Below, piece after piece: positions 8,599 to 16,176 of a DNA stretch of 28,615 nt. The first letter of the stretch is position 1; each line of letters begins with the position of its first letter. The translations under genes and the position numbers were made by a program. Under the pieces are notes generated by a model, which worked only from the letters and a program-made list of their open reading frames with translations, was not told where the DNA came from and searched no databases. This stretch comes from CAZUFB01 sp048173955 (GTDB lineage Bacteria > Actinomycetota > Coriobacteriia > Coriobacteriales > UMGS124): assembly GCA_048173955.1 (NCBI GenBank), contig DBEYOB010000198.1, forward strand, positions 1 to 28,615, written 5' to 3'.

Positions 8599-8753
8599 GC
8601 GACCTCACGCTCCCCTGCGGCGAGGCGCGCCGCGCGCTCGGCCTCGCGCCACGCCGACCAGCGCAGCGCGTAGACCACCAGCAGCACGACCAGCGCGATC
8701 GCGGAGACCGGCAGCAGGGTGAAGTCGATGAGGAGCAGCGTCATCGCCAGCAT
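8595..8753 (-). CDS. Small single-span membrane protein between argG and argH
   Basis: A 52-codon frame fills the 155-nt gap between argG and argH exactly. Its ATG (8751-8753) follows the argG stop TAG directly, and its TGA overlaps the argH ATG as ATGA. The N-terminal part is strongly hydrophobic (MLAMT..., about residues 5-30, including LVVLLVVYAL), followed by RWSAWREAERAARLA, a basic amphipathic C-terminal segment. This predicts one membrane helix with the tail inside. No dedicated ribosome site is visible, apart from weak sequence within the end of argG, so expression would rely on coupling to argG; a second in-frame ATG at codon 4 (8744) is possible. I do not recognise a family. It may be a regulator or anchor for arginine enzymes or a transport accessory, but this is inference from position only. 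Confidence 0.6.
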   Translation of the reverse strand: MLAMTLLLIDFTLLPVSAIALVVLLVVYALRWSAWREAERAARLAAGEREVA

Positions 8754-9977
8754 CTAAATCTGCCCCTCGACGCCGGCGTCCTTGCGCTTCTTCGCCCACA
8801 CCTTGCTCGGCAGACCCCACTGCTCGATGAAGCCGGCGGCGGAGTCGCGGTTGAACGTGTCGCCCTCGTCGTAGGTGGCGAGGTTGTAGTCGTACAGCGA
8901 ATGCTCGCTGCGGCGGCCGACCACCGTGCAGGTGCCCTTGAGGAAGCGCAGCTTCACCTCGCCGGTCACCGACTGCTGGGTGGCGTCGAAGAACGCGTTG
9001 AGGGCCAGGGTCAGCGGCGAGTACCACAGGCCGTAGTACACCAGCTCCGCCCACTTCTGCTCGGCGCCGAGCTTGTAGTGCAGCAGCTCGCGCTCCAGGC
9101 AGAGGTCCTCGAGCGCCTTGTGGGCGCAGATGAGCGCCAGGCCGCCGGGAACCTCGTAGCACTCGCGCGACTTGATGCCGACGAGGCGGTTCTCGATCTG
9201 GTCGAGGCGGCCGTAGCCGTTGCGCCCCGCGACGACGTCGAGCTGCTCGATGACCTCGCGCACGCTCAGCTCCCTGCCGTCGAGCGAGCAGGGCCTGCCC
9301 GCCCTGAAGCCCACGACGACGTCCTCGGGCTCGTCGGGGCAGTCGGCGATGTCGGCCGTGGTCTTCCAGATGTCGTCCGGCGGCTCGTTCCAGGGATCCT
9401 CGAGCACGCCGCACTCGATGGCGCGGCCCCAGAGGTTGTCGTCGATCGAGTAGGGCTTCGCCTTGGTGGAGCCGACCGGGATGCCGTGGGCCTCGGCGAA
9501 GGCGATTTCCTGCGGGCGGGTATGCAGGTCCCACACGCGCACCGGGGCGATGACCTGCAGGTCGGGGTCGAGCGCCTGGACGCTGACCTCGAAGCGGACC
9601 TGGTCGTTGCCCTTGCCGGTGCAGCCGTGCGCGATGTACTTGGCGCCGTGCTCATGGGCGACCTCGACGAGGTGCTTCGAGATGAGCGGGCGCGACAGGG
9701 CGCTCAGCAGCGGGTACTTGTTCTCATAGAGGCCGTTGGCGGCGATGGCCTTGCAGCACATGTCGTCGGCGAACTCGTCGCGCACGTCGAGCACGATGGA
9801 CTCGACCGCGCCGCAGTCGAGCGCCTTCTTGCGCGAGAACTCGAGGTCGTCGGCCTCCTGCCCCACGTTCACGAGCAGGGTGATGACGTCGAGGTCCTTT
9901 TCGTGGATGAGCCACTGGATGCACACGGAGGTGTCGAGACCTCCCGAATACGCGAGCACAACCTTGTCGCGTGCCAT
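8754..9977 (-). CDS. argG: Argininosuccinate synthase
   Basis: Joins citrulline and aspartate with ATP to form argininosuccinate. The 407-residue protein has the PP-loop ATP motif AYSGGLDTS (9-17), the family segment AHGCTGKGNDQVRFE (in the first third) and KPYSIDDNLWGR, all typical of ArgG. Start ATG with AAGGAGCT about 7 nt upstream. It follows argR with an 81-nt spacer holding two strong hairpins, and its TAG directly abuts the ATG of the small membrane ORF. Confidence 0.98.
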   Translation of the reverse strand: MARDKVVLAYSGGLDTSVCIQWLIHEKDLDVITLLVNVGQEADDLEFSRKKALDCGAVESIVLDVRDEFADDMCCKAIAANGLYENKYPLLSALSRPLISKHLVEVAHEHGAKYIAHGCTGKGNDQVRFEVSVQALDPDLQVIAPVRVWDLHTRPQEIAFAEAHGIPVGSTKAKPYSIDDNLWGRAIECGVLEDPWNEPPDDIWKTTADIADCPDEPEDVVVGFRAGRPCSLDGRELSVREVIEQLDVVAGRNGYGRLDQIENRLVGIKSRECYEVPGGLALICAHKALEDLCLERELLHYKLGAEQKWAELVYYGLWYSPLTLALNAFFDATQQSVTGEVKLRFLKGTCTVVGRRSEHSLYDYNLATYDEGDTFNRDSAAGFIEQWGLPSKVWAKKRKDAGVEGQI

Positions 9978-9999
9978 GCTGGAGCTCCTTTCGTCGAAT

Positions 10000-10050
10000 C
10001 CCGCCGCGCACCGCGGCGGGGCGTTTGTCGTCCGGCCGCGCGGCCGGACG
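10000..10050. other. Two strong hairpins between argR and argG
   Basis: A 9-bp stem CCCGCCGCG/CGCGGCGGG with loop CAC (10000-10020), and a 22-nt perfect palindrome built on CGTCCGGCCGC (10029-10050). Both would form in the argR-argG message. Neither has a T-tract on the minus strand, so they more likely set RNA stability or processing than termination. Confidence 0.6.
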
Positions 10051-10058
10051 GGCGGTTC

Positions 10059-10490
10059 CTAGGCGTTGCCCTTCAGGCGGTTGATCATGCCCTCGAACGC
10101 GGCGCCGTCCTCCTCGGTCGCGGCGACCGCGAGGATGGTGTCGTCGCCCGCGACCGACCCGAGGATGTCGGGCAGGTCGGCCGAATCGAGCGCGGCCGCC
10201 ACGCCCTGGGCGGTGCCGCTCGAGGCACGGATGACCACGAGGTTGCCGGCGCGGCGGACATCGGTCACCAGATCGTGCACCATGCGCTGCAGGTGCAGGT
10301 CCTCGGCGAGCACGTAGACGCCCTCGGGCAGCTTGCGCAGCCCCATCTCGCCGATGTCGCGGGAGACGGTCGCCTGCGTGCACGCATAACCCCGCTCGTG
10401 CAGGCGGTCGACCAGGTCGCGCTGGGTGCGGACGCCCTCGTTGCGCACGATGTCGCGTATTGCGCCCTGGCGGTCGTTGCGCTTCTTCAT
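10059..10490 (-). CDS. argR: Arginine repressor
   Basis: Arginine-sensing hexameric DNA-binding regulator of arginine genes. At 143 residues it has the usual length. The N-terminal winged helix contains QATVSRDI (39-46, recognition helix), and the C-terminal arginine-binding and oligomerisation domain contains GTAQGVAAALD (92-102) and GDDTI (115-119). Start ATG at 10490 overlaps the argF stop as ATGA; no separate promoter is needed. Its place inside the operon suggests autoregulation through the sites upstream of argF. Confidence 0.96.
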   Translation of the reverse strand: MKKRNDRQGAIRDIVRNEGVRTQRDLVDRLHERGYACTQATVSRDIGEMGLRKLPEGVYVLAEDLHLQRMVHDLVTDVRRAGNLVVIRASSGTAQGVAAALDSADLPDILGSVAGDDTILAVAATEEDGAAFEGMINRLKGNA

Positions 10491-11485
10491 CGGGCATCAC
10501 CCCATGCGGCGGCGGCCGCCTCGAGGGCGCCCTCGGGGGCGGGCACGCCCATCAGGAGCGCCATGACGGCCTTCTGGGCGTGCAGGCGGTTGCCCGCCTC
10601 GTCGTAGATGACCGAGCAGGGGGAGGACATCACCTCGTCGGTCACCTCCTCGCCGCGGTGCGCCGGGAGGCAGTGCATGAAGATCGCGCCCTCCCCGGCG
10701 TGCGCCATGAGGTCGGCGTTCACCTGATAGCCCTGGAAGGCAGCGACGCGGGCGTCGTGCTGCTCCTCGTCGCCCATCGAGGTCCAGGTGTCGGTCACCA
10801 CGATGTCGGCCCCGCGCACCGCCTCGACGGGGTCGCGCAGAAGGGCGAGCTCGGCGCCCGTGCCGAAGCGCGCGGCGGCGTCGACGCACTCGTCGAACAC
10901 CGCGCGGTCGACCTCGAAACCGGCGGGCGAGGCGACGCGCACGTGCATGCCGGTGAGGGCGCCCGCCTCGAGGTAGGTGTTGGCCATGTTGTTGCCGTCG
11001 CCCACATAGGCCATCGTAAGGCCGCGCTCGCACCCCTTGTGCTCGCGGATCGTGAGCAGGTCGGCCAAGATCTGGCACGGGTGGAACGCGTCGGTCAGGG
11101 CGTTGATGACCGGGACGTCGGCCCAGCGGGCGACCTCCTCGATCTTGGACTGCGCAAAGGTGCGCAGCACGATGCAGTCGTAGAAGTTCTGCAGGACCTT
11201 GACGGTGTCCTCCACCGTCTCGCCGCGCGAGAACGCCGAGTGGTCGTCGGCCATCACGCCGGGGTAGGCCCCCAGGCGGTAGGCGCCGATCTCGAAGGAG
11301 TTGCGCGTGCGCAGGGACGGCTTCTCCATGATGATGGCGACCGCCTTCCCGGCAAGGGGCGCGTCATGCTCCCCGGCGGCCCATGCCGCCTTCTGGCGGG
11401 CGGCAGTCTCAAGGACGAGCGCTACCTCCGCCGGCGTGAGGTCCATAAGACGCAGCAGGTCGCGACCGGCAAGTCTGTTTTCCAA
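10487..11485 (-). CDS. argF: Ornithine carbamoyltransferase
   Basis: Makes citrulline from ornithine and carbamoyl phosphate. The 332-residue protein has the carbamoyl-phosphate motif SLRT (57-60) followed by RNSFE, HPCQ (135-138), the ornithine loop DTWTSMG (232-238) and HCLP (271-274). The start is a TTG at 11485 with AAGGGGGA 4-5 nt upstream; the frame is open for 48 more codons, but this extension is not OTCase-like and contains the probable leader. First gene of argF-argR-argG-ORF-argH. In principle this enzyme could also run catabolically (arcB), but the biosynthetic neighbours argue for argF. Confidence 0.97.
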   Translation of the reverse strand: MENRLAGRDLLRLMDLTPAEVALVLETAARQKAAWAAGEHDAPLAGKAVAIIMEKPSLRTRNSFEIGAYRLGAYPGVMADDHSAFSRGETVEDTVKVLQNFYDCIVLRTFAQSKIEEVARWADVPVINALTDAFHPCQILADLLTIREHKGCERGLTMAYVGDGNNMANTYLEAGALTGMHVRVASPAGFEVDRAVFDECVDAAARFGTGAELALLRDPVEAVRGADIVVTDTWTSMGDEEQHDARVAAFQGYQVNADLMAHAGEGAIFMHCLPAHRGEEVTDEVMSSPCSVIYDEAGNRLHAQKAVMALLMGVPAPEGALEAAAAAWGDAR

Positions 11486-11597
11486 AGGTCCCCCTTTTCT
11501 GAAGACGGGCAGCGGGGACGGATCGCTGCGAAAGAGGGCCGCCCCGCCCATCCAGGTGGCCGCACGCACGTGCGGCACGCATGCTTGCAATGCTCCC

Positions 11598-11603
11598 ATC
11601 ATA
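11598..11603 (-). promoter_or_regulatory. Candidate -10 (TATGAT) of the argF operon
   Basis: Minus strand TATGAT about 113 nt before the TTG start; weak -35. The leader would contain hairpin GCCGCAC-GCAC-GTGCGGC (11559-11576). Confidence 0.35.
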
Positions 11604-11631
11604 CGGCCAAATCTCACGGCGGGAAGCACAT

Positions 11632-11680
11632 TGAGGGATTATTCATGCAATATCGATACATAAATAGGAGCATATATTCA
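11632..11680. promoter_or_regulatory. ARG-box-like ArgR operator sites upstream of argF
   Basis: An AT-rich island in a GC-rich region. Read on the minus strand, TGAATATATGCTCC (11667-11680) and TGAATAATCCCTCA (11632-11645) each match 11 of 14 positions of the known ArgR box core TGAATWWWWATTCA. A weaker TGTATCGATATTGC (11647-11660) lies 20 bp from the first, close to the usual spacing of paired ARG boxes. argR is the second gene of the operon, which supports autoregulated repression. Confidence 0.5.
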
Positions 11681-11829
11681 TTTTTTAGAAAACCATCGGG
11701 ATGGCATGAGAAGGTCGGGGGGCACCCGGACGCACCGCAATCCGGAGCACCGCGCCGCAATCTCACATACCAGGCACTATACCGCTCCGGCACAGGGAAG
11801 CGACCACGGTAGTGCCCGCAGGGTCATTT

Positions 11830-12062
11830 TCCGACAAGAAACCACCCCTGCCGTAGCATATCGTTCGGGTATGCACGCACCTGGCGGAAACGAATCGGCC
11901 GCCGGAGAGTAAGCATGCCGTACTACACCTGTCGCGACCTGCACAGATGTTCGCATAAGCATCGAGCGGGCGACCAGAAGGTCGGCGACTCCCCTTGCAC
12001 GGCCCTCCCCCGTCCGTGCATACCTGGACGAAATGCTACAGACGGGCCGTTTTCCGTCGGAA
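11830..12062. repeat. Imperfect inverted repeat pair in the argF/acyltransferase gap
   Basis: The segment at 11853-11878 and the reverse complement of 12015-12041 match over about 27 nt with four mismatches (shared parts GTAGCAT and GGTATGCACG). Looser similarity extends outward to TTCCGAC on both sides. The 130-odd nt between them has no convincing gene. It may be a small non-autonomous element, or a pair of related regulator sites. Nothing else was seen in 11681-12143. Confidence 0.6.
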
Positions 12063-12143
12063 CTCGGCCCCCGACAGCCGGGCGGCCGACAAATCGGACG
12101 GGCGGTCGGCCATCCATCGAACATGAAATGTCGATTCTAGGTT

Positions 12144-13166
12144 CTATTCAGAACGAACGCGCTGGGGAAAGAATATGCCCGCAATGGGGCGCGGCATGCG
12201 GTAGACGGCAAACGCCATCAACGCGATGAGGGCAAACCTCACTGCAAGCCCCGAAAGCCACAGGGGCACCGGCAGGGAATCCAGGACACCGACGGCGTAA
12301 CCCCACGGAAAGGCATCGAGCTCGACGAGATGCGCGCAGAACAGGGGGAGCGTCATCGTGCCCAGGCGGGCAAGCACGCCGGCAAGGCACGGCACGTGCA
12401 CCTCGACCGCCTGGGACGCCTTGATGATGCAGAGCGTCCCGCACACGCCTCCGAGCAGGTCGACGGCAACCCCGTCCCCATAGTCGTTCCCGACCATGTA
12501 CAGATGGCCGCCGAACGCGATGCAGTACAGCCACGCACCCGCCACGGCCAACCAAACGAGTGGAGGCATCGCCCCTTTCTCCAGCCATCCGCCGGCACGC
12601 AGCCCCTGCCCTATGTATAGAAACAGGGTCGCGCACAGACCCGCCTGGACGCTGAGGGGAAGCCACACCTCCTTCGACGCGTATCCGAGCGCAAACAGGC
12701 CGAGCACGACAGGCAGGGCGCACGGGGTCGCCCGCGAAGCCGCGAGGAACAGCCTCGCCCAGAACAACGCAAGCAGGAACCAGATGGCCCCGATTGCGCG
12801 AACGCCCTCGGGTCCCAGCGTGTCGGAACCCGACCCGTAGAGGGCGGCGACGACCATGGAGGCCGTCTCGCCAAGCGGGTCCTCGTGACCGAAGATCGCC
12901 GCCCTGAGAAACACGAGCACGACGACGGCGAGACTCGTTGCGGCGTAGGGAAGCAGCAGCGACCGGGCGTTCTTTTTGACGAAGGCACCGTCGAGCCGCA
13001 CGTCCGGGCGCATGAAATATCCGCTCACGATAAAGAACAGCGGCATGTGGAACGTGAAGCAGAAATCGACAACGGGCTCGGGGATCCCCAGCCCGGCGCT
13101 GTGTCCCACGATAACGCAGACTATCGCGAACGCCTTCGCGATGTCCATAGAAGCAACCCGTGCCAT
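12144..13166 (-). CDS. Membrane acyltransferase, acyltransferase-3 family
   Basis: A 340-residue multi-pass membrane protein (about ten helices). The N-terminal MARVASMDIAKAFAIVCVIVGHS-type beginning with GHSAG (21-25) and FTFHMPLFFIVSGYF (37-51) is the hallmark of acyltransferase-3 (OafA/NodX/Fuc acetyltransferase) proteins, which acylate sugars of surface polysaccharide, lipid or glycan using acyl-CoA. The start is the ATG at 13166 with GGGGAA upstream; the frame runs on for 190 more codons but these overlap rnpB on the other strand and have no matching domain. The exact substrate cannot be told. The nearest glycan gene is the wecA-like gene 12 kb away. Confidence 0.9.
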   Translation of the reverse strand: MARVASMDIAKAFAIVCVIVGHSAGLGIPEPVVDFCFTFHMPLFFIVSGYFMRPDVRLDGAFVKKNARSLLLPYAATSLAVVVLVFLRAAIFGHEDPLGETASMVVAALYGSGSDTLGPEGVRAIGAIWFLLALFWARLFLAASRATPCALPVVLGLFALGYASKEVWLPLSVQAGLCATLFLYIGQGLRAGGWLEKGAMPPLVWLAVAGAWLYCIAFGGHLYMVGNDYGDGVAVDLLGGVCGTLCIIKASQAVEVHVPCLAGVLARLGTMTLPLFCAHLVELDAFPWGYAVGVLDSLPVPLWLSGLAVRFALIALMAFAVYRMPRPIAGIFFPQRVRSE

Positions 13167-13224
13167 ACCGATTCCCCGCCTGCCGTCCGAACACCGCATA
13201 CCGACGCCCGCCCCGCCACGGCAT

Positions 13225-13253
13225 ACCTTAGGACCGGCGGCAGAAAAACGCAA
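13225..13253 (-). promoter_or_regulatory. Candidate promoter of the acyltransferase gene
   Basis: Minus strand TTGCGT (13248-13253), 17-bp spacer, TAAGGT (13225-13230); about 59 nt before the ATG. Confidence 0.4.
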
Positions 13254-13337
13254 GGCCGCACGGCAGCGGACCATACGGGGCCTTTGTGCTGAGGCGGGGC
13301 CGCCCGGTGCATCTCGCCCCCCGTCGGGCCGCCGCCG

Positions 13338-13346
13338 TGCTACAAT
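13338..13346 (+). promoter_or_regulatory. Extended -10 (TGCTACAAT) of rnpB
   Basis: TGC-TACAAT ends 8 nt before the 5' end of the RNase P RNA. It matches the extended -10 form also seen at 20360 and 24857. Confidence 0.75.
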
Positions 13347-13354
13347 GCGCCCTC

Positions 13355-13719
13355 GGCGGAGCAGGCCAGACGACCGCGCTAGGGCCGGGACACCGGCCCG
13401 GTGAGGAAAGTCCGGGCTCCACAGGGCAGGATGCCGGCTAACGGCCGGGCGGGGCGACCCGACGGAAAGTGCCACAGAAAAGAAGACTCCCGCCCGGGCC
13501 GCAAGGCCCTGCGGGAAAAGCTGAAACGGTGCGGTAAGAGCGCACCAGCGCGTCGGCAACGGCGCGGCTTGGCAAACCCCATCCGGAGAAAGGGCAAATA
13601 GGGGCGCTATGGGCCGGCCCGGCCCGCGCCCGGGTTGCCCGAGAGGAGGCCGGCGGCGACGTTCGGCCCAAGATAAATGGCCGTCCACGACAGAACCCGG
13701 CTTATCGGCAGGCTCCGCC
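13355..13719 (+). ncRNA. rnpB: RNase P RNA, bacterial type A
   Basis: Catalytic RNA of RNase P, which trims the 5' leaders of tRNA precursors. The 5' end GGCGGAGCAGGCCAGACGAC and the 3' end CAGGCTCCGCC pair to close helix P1. The universal core segment GAGGAAAGTCCGGGCTCC is at about 13401-13418, GACGGAAAGTGCCACAGAAA near 13460-13479, and the conserved 3' CAGAACCCGGCTTATCGGC at 13691-13709. Length about 365 nt. It sits between the two arginine operons with its own promoter and a GC-rich hairpin downstream. Confidence 0.97.
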
Positions 13720-13732
13720 AACCTGCACGCCC

Positions 13733-13782
13733 GCAAGGCCCCGACCCGCGCCTCCCCGATACGGCGCGCGGAGGGGCCTTGC
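13733..13782 (+). terminator. Hairpin after rnpB, probable terminator
   Basis: 10-bp perfect stem GCAAGGCCCC/GGGGCCTTGC enclosing a further CGCGCC/GGCGCG stem. There is no T-run after it, so it may act as a 3' end or processing signal rather than a classical terminator. Confidence 0.5.
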
Positions 13783-13882
13783 TGCCAACCGGGCCGGTTC
13801 GCTCCCCGTCGCCGACAGAGGCGCCCCGGCGCAAGGCGACCCCGGACACAGCCCGCGCCGCCAAGAGGAAGGACTGCATGCC

Positions 13883-14776
13883 ATGCGCGAGACCCTGACC
13901 GTATCCATCGAGCGCTCCCCCATCGACCTCGACGCCGACGTGACCTTCGCCCAGGTCCCGGGATGGCTCGGCCGCACCACGCGCGACCTCAAGCTCTCGG
14001 TCATGCGCCCGCTCGGCGCCGCCGGGCCGCTGCCCTGCCTTCTGTGGCTGTGCGGCGGCGGCTGGATGGACTGCGACCCCGACGTGCACCTGCCCAACCT
14101 CGTCGACGTCGTGCGAGCCGGCTACGTCGTGGCGAGCGCCGAGTACCGCGACTCGAACAAGGCGCCCTTCCCCGCGCCCCTCGAGGACGCCAAGGCTGCC
14201 GTGCGCTACCTGCGCGCCAACGCGGCGCGCTGGGGCATCGACCCCGCCCGCATCGCCGCGGCGGGCGAGAGTGCGGGCGGCCACCAGGCGAGCCTGCTCG
14301 GCCTCACGGGCAGCGTCGCACGCTTCGACGTGGGCGCCCACCTCGACCAGTCGAGCCGCGTGCAGGCCGTCGTCGACTACTACGGCGTCGTGAGCCCGCT
14401 CACCGCCAAGCGCGACAACGCCTCGCACGCCTTCGACTACGTGTACCGCAACCTGCTCGGAGCCGAGCCCGAGGACGCCCCCGAGCTTGTGGCGGCAGCC
14501 AACCCCGAGGAGTACGTCGCCGCGGCATGCGCGGGCGAAGGTACGAACGCGGGCTGCCCGCCCTTCCTCATCCTGCAGGGCACGGCCGACGCCGTGGTTC
14601 CCCCTGCCGACAGCGTGCGCTTCTACGAGCGCCTCGAGGCGGCGGGCGCCGACGCGACCCTCCTCGAGCTCGCGGGCGCCGAGCACATGGACCCCGCGTT
14701 CTGGCAGCCCGCGATCGTGAACCGCGTGATCGGCTTCCTCGACCGGGCGCTCAAGGGCTGCACTCCCGGGAAATAG
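13883..14776 (+). CDS. Alpha/beta hydrolase (HSL-type esterase/lipase family)
   Basis: A 297-residue cytoplasmic hydrolase of carboxyl esters; natural substrate unknown. The oxyanion motif is CGGGW (57-61), where most relatives have HGGG. The nucleophile elbow GESAGGH has Ser130; the acid is probably Asp236 in GTADAVVPP, and the base is His268 in AEHMD. No signal peptide. The ATG at 13883 has AGAGGAAGGA about 9 nt upstream. It follows rnpB and is convergent with argD. A hairpin lies just after the stop. It has no functional link with the arginine genes that I can see. Confidence 0.9.
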   Translation: MRETLTVSIERSPIDLDADVTFAQVPGWLGRTTRDLKLSVMRPLGAAGPLPCLLWLCGGGWMDCDPDVHLPNLVDVVRAGYVVASAEYRDSNKAPFPAPLEDAKAAVRYLRANAARWGIDPARIAAAGESAGGHQASLLGLTGSVARFDVGAHLDQSSRVQAVVDYYGVVSPLTAKRDNASHAFDYVYRNLLGAEPEDAPELVAAANPEEYVAAACAGEGTNAGCPPFLILQGTADAVVPPADSVRFYERLEAAGADATLLELAGAEHMDPAFWQPAIVNRVIGFLDRALKGCTPGK

Positions 14777-14778
14777 CA

Positions 14779-14806
14779 GGCACGGCGGGCCTCCCGCCCA
14801 AGTGCC
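14779..14806 (+). terminator. Candidate terminator of the hydrolase gene
   Basis: GGCAC-G-GCGGG-CCT-CCCGC-CCAA-GTGCC followed by TTCTC; the T-run is poor. Confidence 0.4.
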
Positions 14807-14825
14807 TTCTCAAACGCCTCACATG

Positions 14826-14857
14826 CGCGGCTGCCCGGTGCATATCGGGCGGCCGCG
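14826..14857. other. Hairpin between convergent hydrolase and argD
   Basis: 12-bp stem CGCGGCTGCCCG/CGGGCGGCCGCG with one wobble pair and an 8-nt loop, 7 nt past the argD stop. A possible shared 3' end for the argCJBD transcript; no clear T-run on the minus strand. Confidence 0.4.
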
Positions 14858-14864
14858 CGCGTTT

Positions 14865-16076
14865 CTACGCAAGGGCCTCGAGCGCGTCGACGAGCTCGTC
14901 GACCTCGGGCTTCCCGACGATCAGCGGCGGCAGGAAGCGCAGCACGGCGTCGCTGCAGGCATTCGCCACGATGTGCCTCTCGGTCAGCAGGCGCGCCACG
15001 ACGTCGTGGGCGTCGAACCCCTCGATGGTGGCGCCGACCATGAGGCCCTTGCCGCGCACCTCGGTCACGTAGGGGACCTCCGCCAGGCGCGCCCGCAGAT
15101 AGGCGCCGATCTCCTCCGCGCGCTCGTCGAGCTTGAGCTCGCGCAGCCTGGCCAGGGTCGCCTTCGCGGCCGCCATGGCGATCTGACCGCCGCCGAACGT
15201 CGAGCCCTGCATCCCGGGCTTGAGCACGTCGGCCGCCTCGCCGCGGGCCACGCAGGCGCCGCACGGCACGCCGTTGGCGATGCCCTTGGCCAGCGTGAAG
15301 ATGTCGGGCACCACGCCCTCGGGCCCGGTGCCCCCGACCGTCTGGAAGCAGTACGGCTTGCCGGTGCGGTAGAGGCCGGTCTGGACCTCGTCGAAGATGA
15401 CCAGGCAGCCGTGGTCGTCCGCCACCCTGCGCACGCACGTGAGGAACTCGTCGGTCAGCGGCCACACGCCGCTCTCGCCCTGGATCGGCTCCATCATGAT
15501 CGCGCACACGTCGGGCCCCATGGCGTCCTCGAGGGCGGCGCAGTCGTTGCGCGGGATGGAGCGGAACCCGCCCGGCAGCGGCTGGAACGGCCCCTGCAGC
15601 CAGTCCTGCGCCGTGGCGGCGAGCGTCTCCATCGTGCGCCCGTGGAACCCGCCCTGCAGCACGACGATCGTCTGGCAGTCGGGCCCCTTGCGCTCGACGC
15701 CCCAGCGGCGCGCCACCTTCATGGCGCACTCGTTGGCCTCGGCGCCCGAGTTGGCGAAGAACGCCTTCCAGCCGTGCCCCTCCCCTGCCAGGCGCGCCAG
15801 CTCCGCGGCAACCTCGCCGCGTTCGAGCCCGTAGAAGTAGTTCGAGCTCTGCAGCAGCCTGCCGGCCTGCCCGGAGATTGCGGCGGTCACCGCCGGGTCG
15901 GCATGTCCGAGCGGGCACACGGCGATGGCGGCGAGGAAGTCGAGGTAGGGCGTGCCCTCGTCGTCGAACAGGCGACAGCCCTCGCCGCGCTCGAACAGGA
16001 CCGGCGAGCGGCCGTAGGTGTGCATGATGTGGGCGCCGTCGAGCTCGACGGCCCTTTGGTAGGTCTCGGTGGACAT
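14865..16076 (-). CDS. argD: Acetylornithine aminotransferase
   Basis: PLP enzyme converting N-acetylglutamate semialdehyde to N-acetylornithine. 403 residues, the usual length. Class III aminotransferase features: NSGAEANE (109-116), DEVQTG (229-234), and the PLP-binding Lys264 in TLAKGIANG. The start ATG has AAGGGA about 10 nt upstream. It is the last gene of argC-argJ-argB-argD, separated from argB by 100 nt that contain a stable hairpin. In several bacteria ArgD also serves as succinyl-DAP aminotransferase; that cannot be judged here. Confidence 0.96.
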   Translation of the reverse strand: MSTETYQRAVELDGAHIMHTYGRSPVLFERGEGCRLFDDEGTPYLDFLAAIAVCPLGHADPAVTAAISGQAGRLLQSSNYFYGLERGEVAAELARLAGEGHGWKAFFANSGAEANECAMKVARRWGVERKGPDCQTIVVLQGGFHGRTMETLAATAQDWLQGPFQPLPGGFRSIPRNDCAALEDAMGPDVCAIMMEPIQGESGVWPLTDEFLTCVRRVADDHGCLVIFDEVQTGLYRTGKPYCFQTVGGTGPEGVVPDIFTLAKGIANGVPCGACVARGEAADVLKPGMQGSTFGGGQIAMAAAKATLARLRELKLDERAEEIGAYLRARLAEVPYVTEVRGKGLMVGATIEGFDAHDVVARLLTERHIVANACSDAVLRFLPPLIVGKPEVDELVDALEALA

Positions 16077-16119
16077 GGGTGCGGGTTCCCTTCTCGTGGG
16101 ATGCTTGCCGTCGGGGGGC

Positions 16120-16159
16120 GCCCCTCGCCCGACCGGCTGCGTCGCGGCGGACGAGGGGC
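16120..16159. other. Intercistronic hairpin between argB and argD
   Basis: 8-bp perfect stem GCCCCTCG/CGAGGGGC with a 24-nt GC-rich loop in the only long spacer of the operon. Possible RNA processing or partial termination point that sets argD level. Confidence 0.4.
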
Positions 16160-16176
16160 GGGACGGACGGCTGCGG

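Noticed and set aside
11915..12229. Plus-strand 104-codon frame with GGAGAG upstream
   Set aside because: Arg/Pro/Thr-rich random-looking product that overlaps the end of the acyltransferase gene and the inverted repeat; no motif.
13167..13736. N-terminal extension of the acyltransferase frame
   Set aside because: It runs antisense through rnpB and has no similarity to the family, whose proteins begin as the protein from 13166 does.
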